Shown here: in pieces, positions 1 to 8,041 of the stretch
How positions within the stretch are numbered: position 1 is the first letter of the stretch
Layout of the letters: each line of letters begins with the position of its first letter
NCBI GenBank assembly: GCA_001647635.1
Contig: CP014761.1
Location: 2,418,001-2,482,000, forward strand
Direction of reading: 5' to 3'
Length of the DNA: 64,000 nucleotides
DNA from: Leifsonia xyli
Lineage (GTDB): Bacteria; Actinomycetota; Actinomycetes; Actinomycetales; Microbacteriaceae
The notes under the pieces: model-generated
The model's input: only the letters and a program-made list of their open reading frames with translations
Told to the model about the DNA's origin: nothing
Databases searched by the model: none
Translations under genes and position numbers: made by a program

Positions 1-561
1 GACGCCGAGCGCGGCGGTCGGCTCGTCGAGGATGACGACGCGCGGCTCGCCGATCAGCGAGCGGGCGATCGCGACGGTCTGCCGCTGGCCGCCGGACAGC
101 GACGCGACGGCGATGCGGACCGAGGGGATGCGCGCCGAGAGCTGGCGGAGCAGGCTCCACGAGCGCTTCTCCATCTCCTCCTCGTCGAGTGTCCCGCGGG
201 CGATCTCGCGGCCGAGGAACAGGTTGGAGACGACGTCGAGGTTGTCGCAGAGCGCGAGGTCCTGGAAGACGGTCGCGATGCCGAGCTCGCGCGAAGCGGC
301 GGGGGAGGGGATGCTCACCTCCTGCCCGTCGAACTCGATCGTTCCCGCGTCCTGCGGGTGCACGCCCGCGAGGATCTTGACGAGCGTCGACTTGCCGGCG
401 CCGTTGTCGCCGACCAGGGCGACGACCTCTCCGGCGTACACGTCGAGGTGGATGTCGGTGAGCGCTTGGACGGCGCCGAACCCCTTCGAGACCCCGCGGA
501 GCGAGAGGACGGGCCGGCGGGTCGACCGCTCCTCGTCCAGGGTGGGGGATTCCATGGTCAC
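1..561 (-). CDS. xylG: Sugar ABC transporter ATP-binding protein (partial, XylG-like)
   Basis: Cytoplasmic ATPase that powers sugar import with the binding protein encoded just upstream. The 187 visible codons hold a Walker A motif (GDNGAGKST), a Q-loop, the signature LSGGQRQ and a Walker B with DEPTAALGV, the D-loop form usual in sugar-family ABC ATPases. The C-terminal part lies beyond the left window edge, so it cannot be seen whether a second nucleotide-binding domain is present. A GTG start at 561 is chosen because AAGGAG lies 6 bases upstream; an in-frame ATG at 555 is the alternative. It follows the substrate-binding gene after a 121-base gap that contains a strong hairpin. Confidence 0.88.
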   Translation of the reverse strand, partial: MTMESPTLDEERSTRRPVLSLRGVSKGFGAVQALTDIHLDVYAGEVVALVGDNGAGKSTLVKILAGVHPQDAGTIEFDGQEVSIPSPAASRELGIATVFQDLALCDNLDVVSNLFLGREIARGTLDEEEMEKRSWSLLRQLSARIPSVRIAVASLSGGQRQTVAIARSLIGEPRVVILDEPTAALGV

Positions 562-620
562 GGCGTTCTCCTTCGAGCTGTGCGGAGCATGTTCCTGCTT
601 CTCAGGCTAGAGCGGAACCA

Positions 621-668
621 CCCGGCCCGGGCTGCGCCATCCGAGAGGATGGCGCGACCCGGGCCGGG
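621..668 (-). terminator. Intercistronic hairpin between binding-protein and ATPase genes
   Basis: Two 22-base arms (621-642 and 647-668) around a GAGA loop pair at 20 of 22 positions by Watson-Crick, with one wobble and one mismatch on the transcribed strand. It lies 14 bases after the binding-protein stop codon and has no T-run. It probably works as a partial terminator or 3' mRNA stabiliser that keeps binding-protein expression above that of the ATPase, as in other ABC import operons. The structure is seen; the role is inferred. Confidence 0.6.
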
Positions 669-682
669 ATCGTCCTTCGCGA

Positions 683-1798
683 TTACTTGATGCCGGCCTT
701 GTCGCAGGCTGCCTTGTAGTCGGCGGTGCAGATCTTCGACACCGAGTCCGAGCCGTAGAAGTTGTCCTTCACGACCGTGCTCTCGATGTTGTCGACGGTC
801 ACCGCGACCGGGGTCAGCAGGAACGACTGGATCGCCGCGCCGCCGGCGGTGTTGACCGTGGTGTCACCCTTCGGCTTGTCGCCCTTGGTGAGCGAGACCG
901 CCAGCTCGGCCGCCTTCTCGGCCTCCGGCTGCAGGGCCTTGTAGACGGTCATGTACTGGTCGCCGGCGAGGATCCGCTGGATACCCGCGAGTTCGGCGTC
1001 CTGACCGGTCACCGGGGGCAGCGGGCTGACGTTGGCTGCCTTCATGGCCGCGATCGCGCCACCGCCGGTGCCGTCGTTCGCAGCGTAGACGCCCTTGATC
1101 TGGTCCTTGAACTGCGTGACCTGGCCGGCCACCCAGTCCTGGGCCTTCGCGGGGTCCCATCCCGGGGTGTCATACTCGGCGAGCACCTTGTAGCCGCTCG
1201 AGTCGATGACGCTGTGCGCGCCCTTCTTGAACAGGGTGGCGTTGTTGTCCGTCGGCGAGCCGTTGACCATGAGGATGCCGGCGCCCGAGGGCACGCCGTC
1301 CTTCTTCAGCTTGTCGACCAGCGCCTGGCCCTGCAGCTGACCGACCTTCTCGTTGTCGAACGAGATGTAGTAGTCGCTGTCCTTGCTGTTGATCAGACGG
1401 TCGTAGGAGATGACGGGCACGTTCTTCGCCTTCGCCTCGCCGACGATCGAGGCGGCGGCCTCACCGTCGAACGGGTCGAGGACGAGGACCTTGACGCCCT
1501 GCGTGAGCATCGACTCCGCCTGCTGCTGCTGCTTGCTGGCGTCGCCGTCCGCGTTCGCGTAGAGGACCTTGCAGCCGGAGCAGAGCTCCTTGACCTTGGC
1601 CTCGAAGAACGGCTTGTCCGCGGCCTCGTAGCGGGCGGTCACGGAGTCGGGAAGGAGAAGGCCGATCTGGGCGTTGGCGGCATCCTTCGTGCTTCCGCCC
1701 GAACTGTTTCCGGAGCCGTTCGAACACGCTGTGAGGGTGACGGCTGTGAGCAGGATCGCGGCGGACGCGATGACCGCTCTCTTGGTGGCGATCTTCAT
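683..1798 (-). CDS. xylF: Xylose-type sugar ABC transporter substrate-binding lipoprotein
   Basis: Extracytoplasmic sugar receptor, 371 aa. The N-terminus has a lipoprotein signal with lipobox LTAC (Cys25) and a Ser/Gly-rich linker, then a type I periplasmic-binding fold. The stretches YDRLINSKDSDYYISFDNEK and GSPTDNNATLF, and a C-terminal MTVYK, closely match the XylF family, so D-xylose is the best guess for the ligand. The ATG at 1798 is preceded by GGAGG at good spacing; the frame stays open further upstream but without a signal peptide. First gene of the transport operon, followed by the ATPase and preceded on the same strand by a ROK regulator. Confidence 0.9.
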   Translation of the reverse strand: MKIATKRAVIASAAILLTAVTLTACSNGSGNSSGGSTKDAANAQIGLLLPDSVTARYEAADKPFFEAKVKELCSGCKVLYANADGDASKQQQQAESMLTQGVKVLVLDPFDGEAAASIVGEAKAKNVPVISYDRLINSKDSDYYISFDNEKVGQLQGQALVDKLKKDGVPSGAGILMVNGSPTDNNATLFKKGAHSVIDSSGYKVLAEYDTPGWDPAKAQDWVAGQVTQFKDQIKGVYAANDGTGGGAIAAMKAANVSPLPPVTGQDAELAGIQRILAGDQYMTVYKALQPEAEKAAELAVSLTKGDKPKGDTTVNTAGGAAIQSFLLTPVAVTVDNIESTVVKDNFYGSDSVSKICTADYKAACDKAGIK

Positions 1799-1843
1799 TG
1801 AAAAACCTCCGATTCGGGACCGCCTTCGTTGGCGGCTGGGTTG

Positions 1844-1879
1844 AGTGTCCCAGGTGGGGGATTTGGCGTCAAGACTTGA
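1844..1879 (-). promoter_or_regulatory. Promoter with overlapping palindrome for the sugar ABC operon
   Basis: Read on the minus strand, TTGACG (1872-1867) is followed after 17 bases by GACACT (1849-1844), about 45 bases before the xylF start. The 11-base palindrome TCAAGACTTGA at 1869-1879 overlaps the -35 element. Its position would suit repression by the adjacent ROK protein. The -10 is weak, and the regulator-site pairing is inference. Confidence 0.45.
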
Positions 1880-1937
1880 AGACAATGGATTCGGTAACGG
1901 TTCCCGCCCGTTTTCGGGGGACGCGATGAGAGCGCGT

Positions 1938-3119
1938 TCAGTACGAGACACCGTCGGAGGTGATCGAGAGGGAGTCCACGGCGTAGGCGACAGCGCCGAG
2001 AGCCGCCGCACGGGTCCCGAGCTGACCCTGGACGATGTCCGGCATCAGGTCCGGGTTCACGATGATCGAGCGCTCGACCGCGTGCCGCATCGGGCCGAGC
2101 AGCAGCTCACCGGCTCGAGCGAGCTCGCCGCCGACGATGACCCGTTCGGGGTCCAGCAGGTTGCAGAGGTTGGCCGTCGCCACGCCGATGTGGCGGCCGG
2201 CGTCGGCGATCGCCCGGATGCAACGAGCATCCCCGGCCATCGCCTGGATCACCACGTCTCCGAGCTTCAGGCTGCCGAGGTGGTCGCGCAGCTCGTCCAG
2301 GATGGCCGGGCCGCCCGCCAGCGCCTCGAGGCACCCGCGGTTGCCGCAGCGGCAGAGCGGTCCGTTCTCGCGGATCGTGGTGTGCCCGAACTCGCCGGCG
2401 ACGCCGTGATTGCCGCGGAACACCTGGCCGTTCAGGATGAGGCCCGCGCCGATCCCGTCGCCCACGTCGAGCGTGATCGTGTTGCGCTTGCCGCGCCCGG
2501 CGCCGAATCGGGATTCGCCCAGCGCCGCGAGGTTGGCGGAGTTGTCGATGAACACGGGGCGCTTGATGCGCCGTTCCATCGACTCGGCGATGGTCACGCC
2601 GTCCCAGCCGCGCATGATGCCGCTGCGGGCGATCGTCCCGGTCGCGCGGTCGATCGGCGCGGGCACGGCGATACCCACGGCGAGCAGGTCGTCGCGGGAC
2701 GCGTCCACCGACTCCAGCATGTCGCCGAGCAGCAGCGACACCTTGTCGAGCTCGTTGTCCGCCCGGTGGTCGCGGGCGAGCGGCATGTGGTTCTCGGCGA
2801 CGACCGTGTGCGCGACGTCGGCGAGCGCGACCCGCAGGTGGCGGGTGGAGAAGTGGACGCCGACGACCAGACCGAGCGCGTGCGCCAGCGTCACATGCTG
2901 GGCGCGCCGGCCGGAGCGGATGCTCTGCGTCGTATGCAGCACGCCGGAGGTCGACAGCTCCTTGACGATGTTCGAGACCGTCGCCGCGGAGAGTCCCGTG
3001 GCGCCCGCGAGCTCGACCTGCGTCAGGCCGCCGTGCTTCTTGATGGCGTCGACGATGCGGGCTCGGTTGGCTTCACGAAGTGAAGTCTGCGAACCCGGAG
3101 TTCGTCGCTGCGTTGCCAC
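1938..3119 (-). CDS. ROK family transcriptional regulator (XylR/NagC type)
   Basis: Sugar-responsive repressor, 393 aa, the usual ROK length. Residues ~12-75 form a winged helix-turn-helix (LTQVELAGATGLSAATVSNI). The rest is a ROK/ASKHA sugar-binding domain with the glycine-rich GDGIGAGLILNG, the E-G-H motif (AGEFGHTT) and the zinc-binding cluster CRCGNRGCLE. The GTG start at 3119 has no Shine-Dalgarno, but TATCCT lies 7 bases upstream, so it is probably leaderless. It lies directly upstream of the xylF-like operon on the same strand and most likely controls it. Confidence 0.88.
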   Translation of the reverse strand: MATQRRTPGSQTSLREANRARIVDAIKKHGGLTQVELAGATGLSAATVSNIVKELSTSGVLHTTQSIRSGRRAQHVTLAHALGLVVGVHFSTRHLRVALADVAHTVVAENHMPLARDHRADNELDKVSLLLGDMLESVDASRDDLLAVGIAVPAPIDRATGTIARSGIMRGWDGVTIAESMERRIKRPVFIDNSANLAALGESRFGAGRGKRNTITLDVGDGIGAGLILNGQVFRGNHGVAGEFGHTTIRENGPLCRCGNRGCLEALAGGPAILDELRDHLGSLKLGDVVIQAMAGDARCIRAIADAGRHIGVATANLCNLLDPERVIVGGELARAGELLLGPMRHAVERSIIVNPDLMPDIVQGQLGTRAAALGAVAYAVDSLSITSDGVSY

Positions 3120-3227
3120 GTCGAGAAGGATACATGGCGGCGCATGAAGCGTTTCGCGAATGTGAACGTGATGGGTTTGTGAGGTTCCCACGGCCCGCCG
3201 GGGCGTCCGGCTTGGCAGGATAGAGCT

Positions 3228-3614
3228 ATGGCCGACCTGCATGTTCACCCCGATCGCCTGGAGATCCACCTCACGCGGGCGGAGAAGGTGCTGGCCATGA
3301 AGCGCGACGACCTGACCGTGCCGCGGGACAGCATCCGCTCGGTCGCCATCACGGAGGACCCGTGGATCTGGATCCGCGGCATCCGCGCCCCGGGCGCCGC
3401 CGTCCCGCTGACCCTGTCGATCGGCACGTGGAAGTTCCACGGCGGCAAGGACTTCCTGCTCATCAAGGGCAAGCAGCGCGCCGCCGTGGTCATCGACCTC
3501 GACGGCGAGGAGTACAGCCGCATCATCGTCACCACCCCGCATGCGGCACGGCTGGTGGAGGCCCTGCGTGTCGACGGCAGCGAGCTGACAGCCGACGGCG
3601 AGGTCATCGACTGA
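3228..3614 (+). CDS. Conserved hypothetical protein, PH-like fold suspected
   Basis: 128-aa soluble protein with no signal peptide or membrane segment. Alternating beta-strand pattern, a central WIWIRGIRAPG and a C-terminal stretch with R-L-V-E resemble small actinobacterial PH-like domain proteins, but no catalytic motif is visible. The ATG at 3228 follows CAGGAT at 6-base spacing, a weak leaderless-type -10. Divergent from the ROK gene with 108 bases between starts. The function is not recognised. Confidence 0.7.
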   Translation: MADLHVHPDRLEIHLTRAEKVLAMKRDDLTVPRDSIRSVAITEDPWIWIRGIRAPGAAVPLTLSIGTWKFHGGKDFLLIKGKQRAAVVIDLDGEEYSRIIVTTPHAARLVEALRVDGSELTADGEVID

Positions 3615-3688
3615 CGCTGCCGGCTTCGGTAGTGGCTGCGTAGCCCCACCGATCCGTCGCGCCCACCGGTGCGCAGACACTAACGGGC

Positions 3689-3895
3689 ATGATGACTCGT
3701 CCGCACGCCCTTCCTCCGCTCGGCGCTCCCGCGATGACCGTCCGCGACTACGCCCGGTGCGCTCGCCTGACCATGGCCGAGGTCATGGAGGAGTGCGCCA
3801 CCGGTCGGCTCGACCACGTCGTGGCGGCGGGTCGCCGGTTGATCGTCGGCGTGCGTCCTGCGGCTACCCGTTCTCCGCGATCACGAAGAGGATGA
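3689..3895 (+). CDS. Small putative helix-turn-helix (excisionase-like) protein
   Basis: 68 codons from ATG 3689, or 53 codons from the in-frame ATG at 3734. The core TVRDYARCARLTMAEVMEEC, then a G-R-L-D segment and G-R-R-L-I-V, fits the pattern of small MerR/excisionase HTH domains (helix, turn, helix, then a beta-wing). The last 32 bases overlap the 3' end of the convergent DUF1304 gene. No good ribosome binding site was seen. It could be a real small DNA-binding protein, a remnant, or chance. Confidence 0.33.
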   Translation: MMTRPHALPPLGAPAMTVRDYARCARLTMAEVMEECATGRLDHVVAAGRRLIVGVRPAATRSPRSRRG

Positions 3896-4253
3896 GTCCC
3901 ACCAGCGGCAGCGCGCCCTGCAGCAGGGCCGCGCCCCAGAACCGGCGGCCGGTCGTCACCAGCACCAGGGAGGCGAGCACCATGCAGACGCCGCAGAAGA
4001 AGACGAGCGCGAAGCCCACCTCGTGGAGGGTCGTCCAGTAGAGGGCCAGCCCGACAACCGCGCCACCGGCGAGGAACAGGTTGTAGAAGCCCTGGTTGTA
4101 CGCCATCGGCCGGACGACGTCCGCGTCCCGCTGCGACCCCAGGCCGAAGCGGCGCCATACCCCGGGCGTCGACCACAGCATGCTCTCCATCGCGAAGAAC
4201 ACGAGATGCACGACCGCCGCTGCCGCGATCAGGATGCTGCCGACGATGGCCAT
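3864..4253 (-). CDS. DUF1304 family membrane protein (copy 2)
   Basis: 129-aa protein with four predicted transmembrane helices and the family hallmarks MESMLW, VWRRFGL and YNQGFYNLFLA. The function of DUF1304 is unknown. It is a tandem paralogue of the next upstream gene and ends with a short polar tail. TATCCT lies 6 bases before the ATG, so it appears to have its own leaderless promoter in the 18-base gap between the paralogues. Confidence 0.85.
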   Translation of the reverse strand: MAIVGSILIAAAAVVHLVFFAMESMLWSTPGVWRRFGLGSQRDADVVRPMAYNQGFYNLFLAGGAVVGLALYWTTLHEVGFALVFFCGVCMVLASLVLVTTGRRFWGAALLQGALPLVGLILFVIAENG

Positions 4254-4271
4254 GCCCGGAGGATACGCCGT

Positions 4272-4670
4272 TCAGCTCTCGCCGTTGACCAGGCCGATGA
4301 GCAGCAGCACCAGGCCGATCAGCGGCAGGATGCCCTGGATGATCGCCGGCCGCAGGTAGCCGCGTCCCGTCGTGACGAGGACGATGGCGGCGGCGAGCAT
4401 GCTTGCGGCGGAGAAGATGATGAGGGCGATGCCCGCCGGGTGCTGGCCGACGCCGTACAGGATCAGGCCCACGATCGCCCCGACCGCCAGGAACAGGTTG
4501 TAGAAGCCCTGGTTGTAGGCCAGCGGACGCGTGGTCTCGGCGGCCTCCTGGCTTCGCAGGCCGAAGCGCCTCCACACCGAGGGCCGTGTCCAGGCGACGC
4601 TCTCCATGAAGAAGATCGCGATGTGGAGGGCGGCGGCCAGCGTGACCACGACGGTGGCGAGGAGGATCAT
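4272..4670 (-). CDS. DUF1304 family membrane protein (copy 1)
   Basis: 132-aa four-helix membrane protein with MESVAW, VWRRFGL and YNQGFYNLFLA, clearly homologous to its neighbour at 3864-4253. TATGCT ends 6 bases before the ATG at 4670, so transcription is probably leaderless. The adjacent copy points to local duplication. Family function is not known, and nothing in the sequence suggests a substrate. Confidence 0.86.
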   Translation of the reverse strand: MILLATVVVTLAAALHIAIFFMESVAWTRPSVWRRFGLRSQEAAETTRPLAYNQGFYNLFLAVGAIVGLILYGVGQHPAGIALIIFSAASMLAAAIVLVTTGRGYLRPAIIQGILPLIGLVLLLIGLVNGES

Positions 4671-4706
4671 GGCGTCAGCATACCGATCGGTCCACGCCGG
4701 ACCCGC

Positions 4707-5729
4707 TCACGCGCGGACGTCGACGACGGTCCGTCCGCGCAGCCGTCCGGCGAGGATGTCGTCCGCGGCCGGAATGGCCTCGGCGAGGGTGACGAAGCGG
4801 GTCATCGCCGCGAGGGCCTCCTCATCGAGGTCGGTCGCCAGCCGGCGCCACGCCGTCTCGCGGAGCGCGGGCGGAGCCTCCACCGAATTGATGCCCACCA
4901 GCGTCACCGCGCGCAGGATGAACGGCAGCACCGTCGTCGGCAGGTCCGGCCCCTGCGCCAGGCCGCACGCGGCGACGGTCCCGCCGTAGCGGGTCTGCGC
5001 GAGCACGGTCGCGAGGGTCTGGCTGCCGACCGAGTCGATCGCGCCGGCCCATCGCTGCGACTGGAGCGGCTTGCCCGGCGCATCCAGCTCCGAGCGGTCG
5101 ATCACCGCGGTGGCGCCGAGGTCGGTCAGGTAGTCGGACGCCTCCTCGACGCGACCCGTGGATGCCGTGACCGGGTAACCCAGTTTCGCCAGCAGGGCGA
5201 CCGCCACCGAACCGACGCCGCCCGCCGCGCCGGTGACGAGGATGCTGCTGCCGCTCTCCGAGACCTCCGTCGGGTCGACGCCGTGGCGCTCCAGCGCCAG
5301 CACGGCCAGCATCGCCGTGAAGCCCGCCGTGCCGATGGCAGCCGCCTGCTCGGAGGTGATCGAGTCGGGGATGCGGACGAGCGCGTCGCCGCCGACGCGC
5401 GCCCTCTCGGCGAGGCCGCCGTGGTGCGACTCGCCGATGCCGGAGCCGTTCAGCACCACCCGATCCCCGGGACGCCACCGCGGGTCCGCCGACTCCTCCA
5501 CGGTGCCGACGATGTCGATCCCCGGGATCAGCGGTGACGTACGGGCGACGCCGGGCCGCCCGGCGATCGCCAGGCCGTCCTTGTAGTTGAGGTCGGAGAA
5601 CTCCACGGCGATGGTCACGTCGCCGGGCAGGAGAAAGGCGTCGGTCACCCGCCGGACCTCCGCGGTGTGGGCGGTGATCCGCCCCCCGTCGACCTGCTGC
5701 TCGATGACGATCGCCCGGAAGTCGCTCAT
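4707..5729 (-). CDS. MDR-family NADPH-dependent oxidoreductase (AcuI/YhdH type)
   Basis: 340-aa zinc-independent medium-chain reductase. YhdH/AcuI members reduce acrylyl-CoA and related enoyl compounds with NADPH. The N-terminal GroES-like domain carries LNYKDGLAI and PGIDIVGTV, typical of this subfamily, and the Rossmann motif TGAAGGVGS is at residues 166-174. Structural zinc cysteines are absent, as expected. TAGGGT ends 6 bases before the ATG, so it is probably leaderless. It follows the PEP-mutase-like gene on the same strand with a 37-base gap. Confidence 0.85.
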   Translation of the reverse strand: MSDFRAIVIEQQVDGGRITAHTAEVRRVTDAFLLPGDVTIAVEFSDLNYKDGLAIAGRPGVARTSPLIPGIDIVGTVEESADPRWRPGDRVVLNGSGIGESHHGGLAERARVGGDALVRIPDSITSEQAAAIGTAGFTAMLAVLALERHGVDPTEVSESGSSILVTGAAGGVGSVAVALLAKLGYPVTASTGRVEEASDYLTDLGATAVIDRSELDAPGKPLQSQRWAGAIDSVGSQTLATVLAQTRYGGTVAACGLAQGPDLPTTVLPFILRAVTLVGINSVEAPPALRETAWRRLATDLDEEALAAMTRFVTLAEAIPAADDILAGRLRGRTVVDVRA

Positions 5730-5766
5730 GGGCTCACCCTACGCCGGGCTCTCGGCTTGCTTCGCG

Positions 5767-6543
5767 TCAGTTGAGCGGCTGCGTGCCCTCCGGCAGGGCG
5801 CCGCCGGCGTACAGCTCCAGGGCCGAGTTGCGGAGCGCCGTGAGGGCGACGCGCTGTGTCCAGGGACCGTACGAGACGCGCGCGACACCGAGTTCCTGCA
5901 GCCGGGCCGGCGACAGGGAACCGGGGACCGCGATGACGCTGAGGCGGCGCTCGCCGAGGCCGCCGATCAGGCGCTGCACGGTCCGCTCGTCGAGCTTGCC
6001 GGGAACGAACACGCAGGTGGCGCCCTCGTCGAGGAACGCGCGGCCCCGGCGCACGGCCTCCTCGATCTTCTCGTCGTCGGTGGGGAAGGCGTTGCGGACG
6101 AAGACGTCGGTGCGCGCGTTCAGAGCGAAGGGCACGCCCTCGGCGTCCGCGGCGGCGATGGCGGCCCGCACGGAGGCGACGGCCTCGTCGAAGGGACGCA
6201 TCCGGTCCTCGAGGTTGGCGCCGACCACCCCGACGCCGATCGCCCGGCGGATGGTCTCGCCGGTGTCGCCGTATCCGCCTTCGAGGTCGGCGCTGACCGG
6301 CAGGTCGGTCGCGTTCACGATGCGGCCCACCATGTCGAGCATCAGGTCGAGGGGGATCTTCTCGCCGTCCTCGTAGCCGAGGGTCGCGGCGATGGAGTGG
6401 CTCGCGGTCGCGAGGGCGCGCGTGTCCGGCAGGTCGGCGATCACGCGGGCGCTGATCGCGTCCCACACGTTGACGACCTGGAGGAGCTCGGGTGCTTCGT
6501 GGAGCCGGCGCAGCTCGGCGCCGCGGGCCTGGATGTCGGTCAT
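5767..6543 (-). CDS. Isocitrate lyase/PEP mutase family protein
   Basis: 258-aa TIM-barrel protein of the ICL/PEP-mutase superfamily. Visible elements are NVWDAISARV near the N-terminus, metal-site acidic residues in SADLEGGYGD, a GANLEDR strand and ARTDVF. The KRCGH-type catalytic loop of true isocitrate or methylisocitrate lyases is missing, so it belongs to the broad phosphonomutase/oxaloacetate-decarboxylase-like group with unknown substrate. TAGGGT lies 6 bases before the ATG (leaderless). It is divergent from the LssY-domain gene with 45 bases between starts. Confidence 0.85.
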   Translation of the reverse strand: MTDIQARGAELRRLHEAPELLQVVNVWDAISARVIADLPDTRALATASHSIAATLGYEDGEKIPLDLMLDMVGRIVNATDLPVSADLEGGYGDTGETIRRAIGVGVVGANLEDRMRPFDEAVASVRAAIAAADAEGVPFALNARTDVFVRNAFPTDDEKIEEAVRRGRAFLDEGATCVFVPGKLDERTVQRLIGGLGERRLSVIAVPGSLSPARLQELGVARVSYGPWTQRVALTALRNSALELYAGGALPEGTQPLN

Positions 6544-6549
6544 GTGCTC

Positions 6550-6582
6550 ACCCTACGACGGAGCGGCCCAGCGCTCTAGGAT
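6550..6582. promoter_or_regulatory. Back-to-back leaderless promoters
   Basis: Minus-strand -10 TAGGGT at 6555-6550 ends 6 bases before the ATG at 6543, and plus-strand TAGGAT at 6577-6582 ends 6 bases before the ATG at 6589. Each promoter's -35 region must overlap the other promoter, so the two genes may interfere with or be co-regulated by each other. Confidence 0.55.
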
Positions 6583-6588
6583 GGCGCC

Positions 6589-8016
6589 ATGGCCCGCACG
6601 GGGGAGCCGCTGGAGGTGCCGAAGAGCCGTTCGGCACCGCGTCGTCGCGCGACCGTCAGCTCGGTCCTGGACTACGTCTTCTTCCTGTTCGGCGGTCTCT
6701 CGGCGGTGTGGCTGGCCTGGCTCGTGCTCACGGAGAGCTTCGAGTGGGGCTGGTTCCTGATCGTCTTCTTCCTGGTCTTCTGGATCGTGCTGGCGTACCT
6801 GGTGCTGCCGCGGTTGCATCGCATCCTCACCGAGATCTACGTGCCCGACTACTTCATCGGCCGCGCCCGCACCAGCGACGGGCTGCTCGGGGACCCGATC
6901 AATCTGGCGCTTCTGGGTTCGGAGGCCCAGCTCGACGACGCCATGCGCGCGGCGGGGTGGACGCGAGCCGACGACGTGACCGCGCGCTCCAGCGGGCGGA
7001 TCATCTCCTCGACGCTGCTGCGGCGCAGCTACGACGAGGCGCCGGTGAGCCCGCTGTTCCTGTTCGGGCGGCAGCAGGATGTCGCGTACCAGCAGGAGGT
7101 GAAGGGCAATCCCGCCAAACGCCACCACGTCCGGTTCTGGCGGTGCCCGGACGGCTGGCTGCTGCCCGGCGGCCGACGCGTCGAGTGGCTGGCGGCCGGG
7201 ACCTTCGACCGCTCCGTGGGCTTCTCGTTGTTCACACTCCAGATCACCCACAAGATCGACGCGAACACGGACATCGAGCGGGACCACATCGTCTCGACCC
7301 TGGTGGATGCGGACATCGGCGTCGGCGTGACGGTGATCCGCGACTTCTCCACCGGCTACCACTCCCGCAACGGCGGCGGCGACACCATCGAGACGGACGG
7401 TGACCTCCCGATCCTGGACCTGACGCGCGTCGAGGTGGATGCGCAGGGCGTGTCGGTCGCCGCGGACGCGGACGCCCGCCGCATCGCGCTCGCCGAACGG
7501 CGGCCCGTACCCACCACGCTCGGGGTGCTCCTGATGATGCTGCGGGTGATCGCCGGGGTCGGTTACATCGCGCTGAACCTCATCGAGTGGAACCGGTTCG
7601 TGGCCTCGCAGATGGGCGGCGCGCAGCAGGTCGACGGCGTGGACCATGCGACCTTCAGCCTGGTGCTCGGAATCGCCATGGGCGTGTTCGGCGCGGGGCT
7701 CGTGCTGTACTTCCTCCTCGCTCTGCTGGTGTTCTTCGGCAGCAACTGGGCGCGGATCGCGGCGATGTCGTACAGCTCGTTGATCATCCTGTTCTCGGCG
7801 ATCGACTTCTTCGACGGCGGCCCGCAGATCTCGCTCAAGAACAACCTGCTGGGCCTCGCGCTCGACATCCTGGTGCTGCTCGCGCTCTCCTCCAAACGTT
7901 CCCGCCTCTGGGCTCGCCGCCCGCGAGCGCAGCGTGGACGCGGAGCCGCCCTCCTGCTCGACCCGGCCGCGCGCGCCGCCGTCGGCGGCCCCGACGACGA
8001 CACGATCGTCCGCTGA
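6589..8016 (+). CDS. LssY C-terminal domain-containing membrane protein
   Basis: 475 aa. One or two transmembrane helices at ~27-70 precede a soluble LssY_C-like domain (~100-270) with DAMRAAGW, PVSPLFLFGRQQDVAYQQE, HHVRFW and HKIDAN, motifs typical of that family. Three further hydrophobic segments lie at ~305-425, followed by an Arg-rich tail. LssY_C occurs in phospholipid phosphatase-linked proteins, but the PAP2 domain is absent here, so the activity is unknown. Leaderless-type start (TAGGAT, 6 bases). Confidence 0.82.
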   Translation: MARTGEPLEVPKSRSAPRRRATVSSVLDYVFFLFGGLSAVWLAWLVLTESFEWGWFLIVFFLVFWIVLAYLVLPRLHRILTEIYVPDYFIGRARTSDGLLGDPINLALLGSEAQLDDAMRAAGWTRADDVTARSSGRIISSTLLRRSYDEAPVSPLFLFGRQQDVAYQQEVKGNPAKRHHVRFWRCPDGWLLPGGRRVEWLAAGTFDRSVGFSLFTLQITHKIDANTDIERDHIVSTLVDADIGVGVTVIRDFSTGYHSRNGGGDTIETDGDLPILDLTRVEVDAQGVSVAADADARRIALAERRPVPTTLGVLLMMLRVIAGVGYIALNLIEWNRFVASQMGGAQQVDGVDHATFSLVLGIAMGVFGAGLVLYFLLALLVFFGSNWARIAAMSYSSLIILFSAIDFFDGGPQISLKNNLLGLALDILVLLALSSKRSRLWARRPRAQRGRGAALLLDPAARAAVGGPDDDTIVR

Positions 8017-8041
8017 CGCCCTGCCCGGTCGCCGTCGCGCC

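Noticed and set aside
683..2011. Longer xylF starting at 2011
   Set aside because: The extra 71 residues have no homology and would bury the lipoprotein signal; GGAGG precedes ATG 1798.
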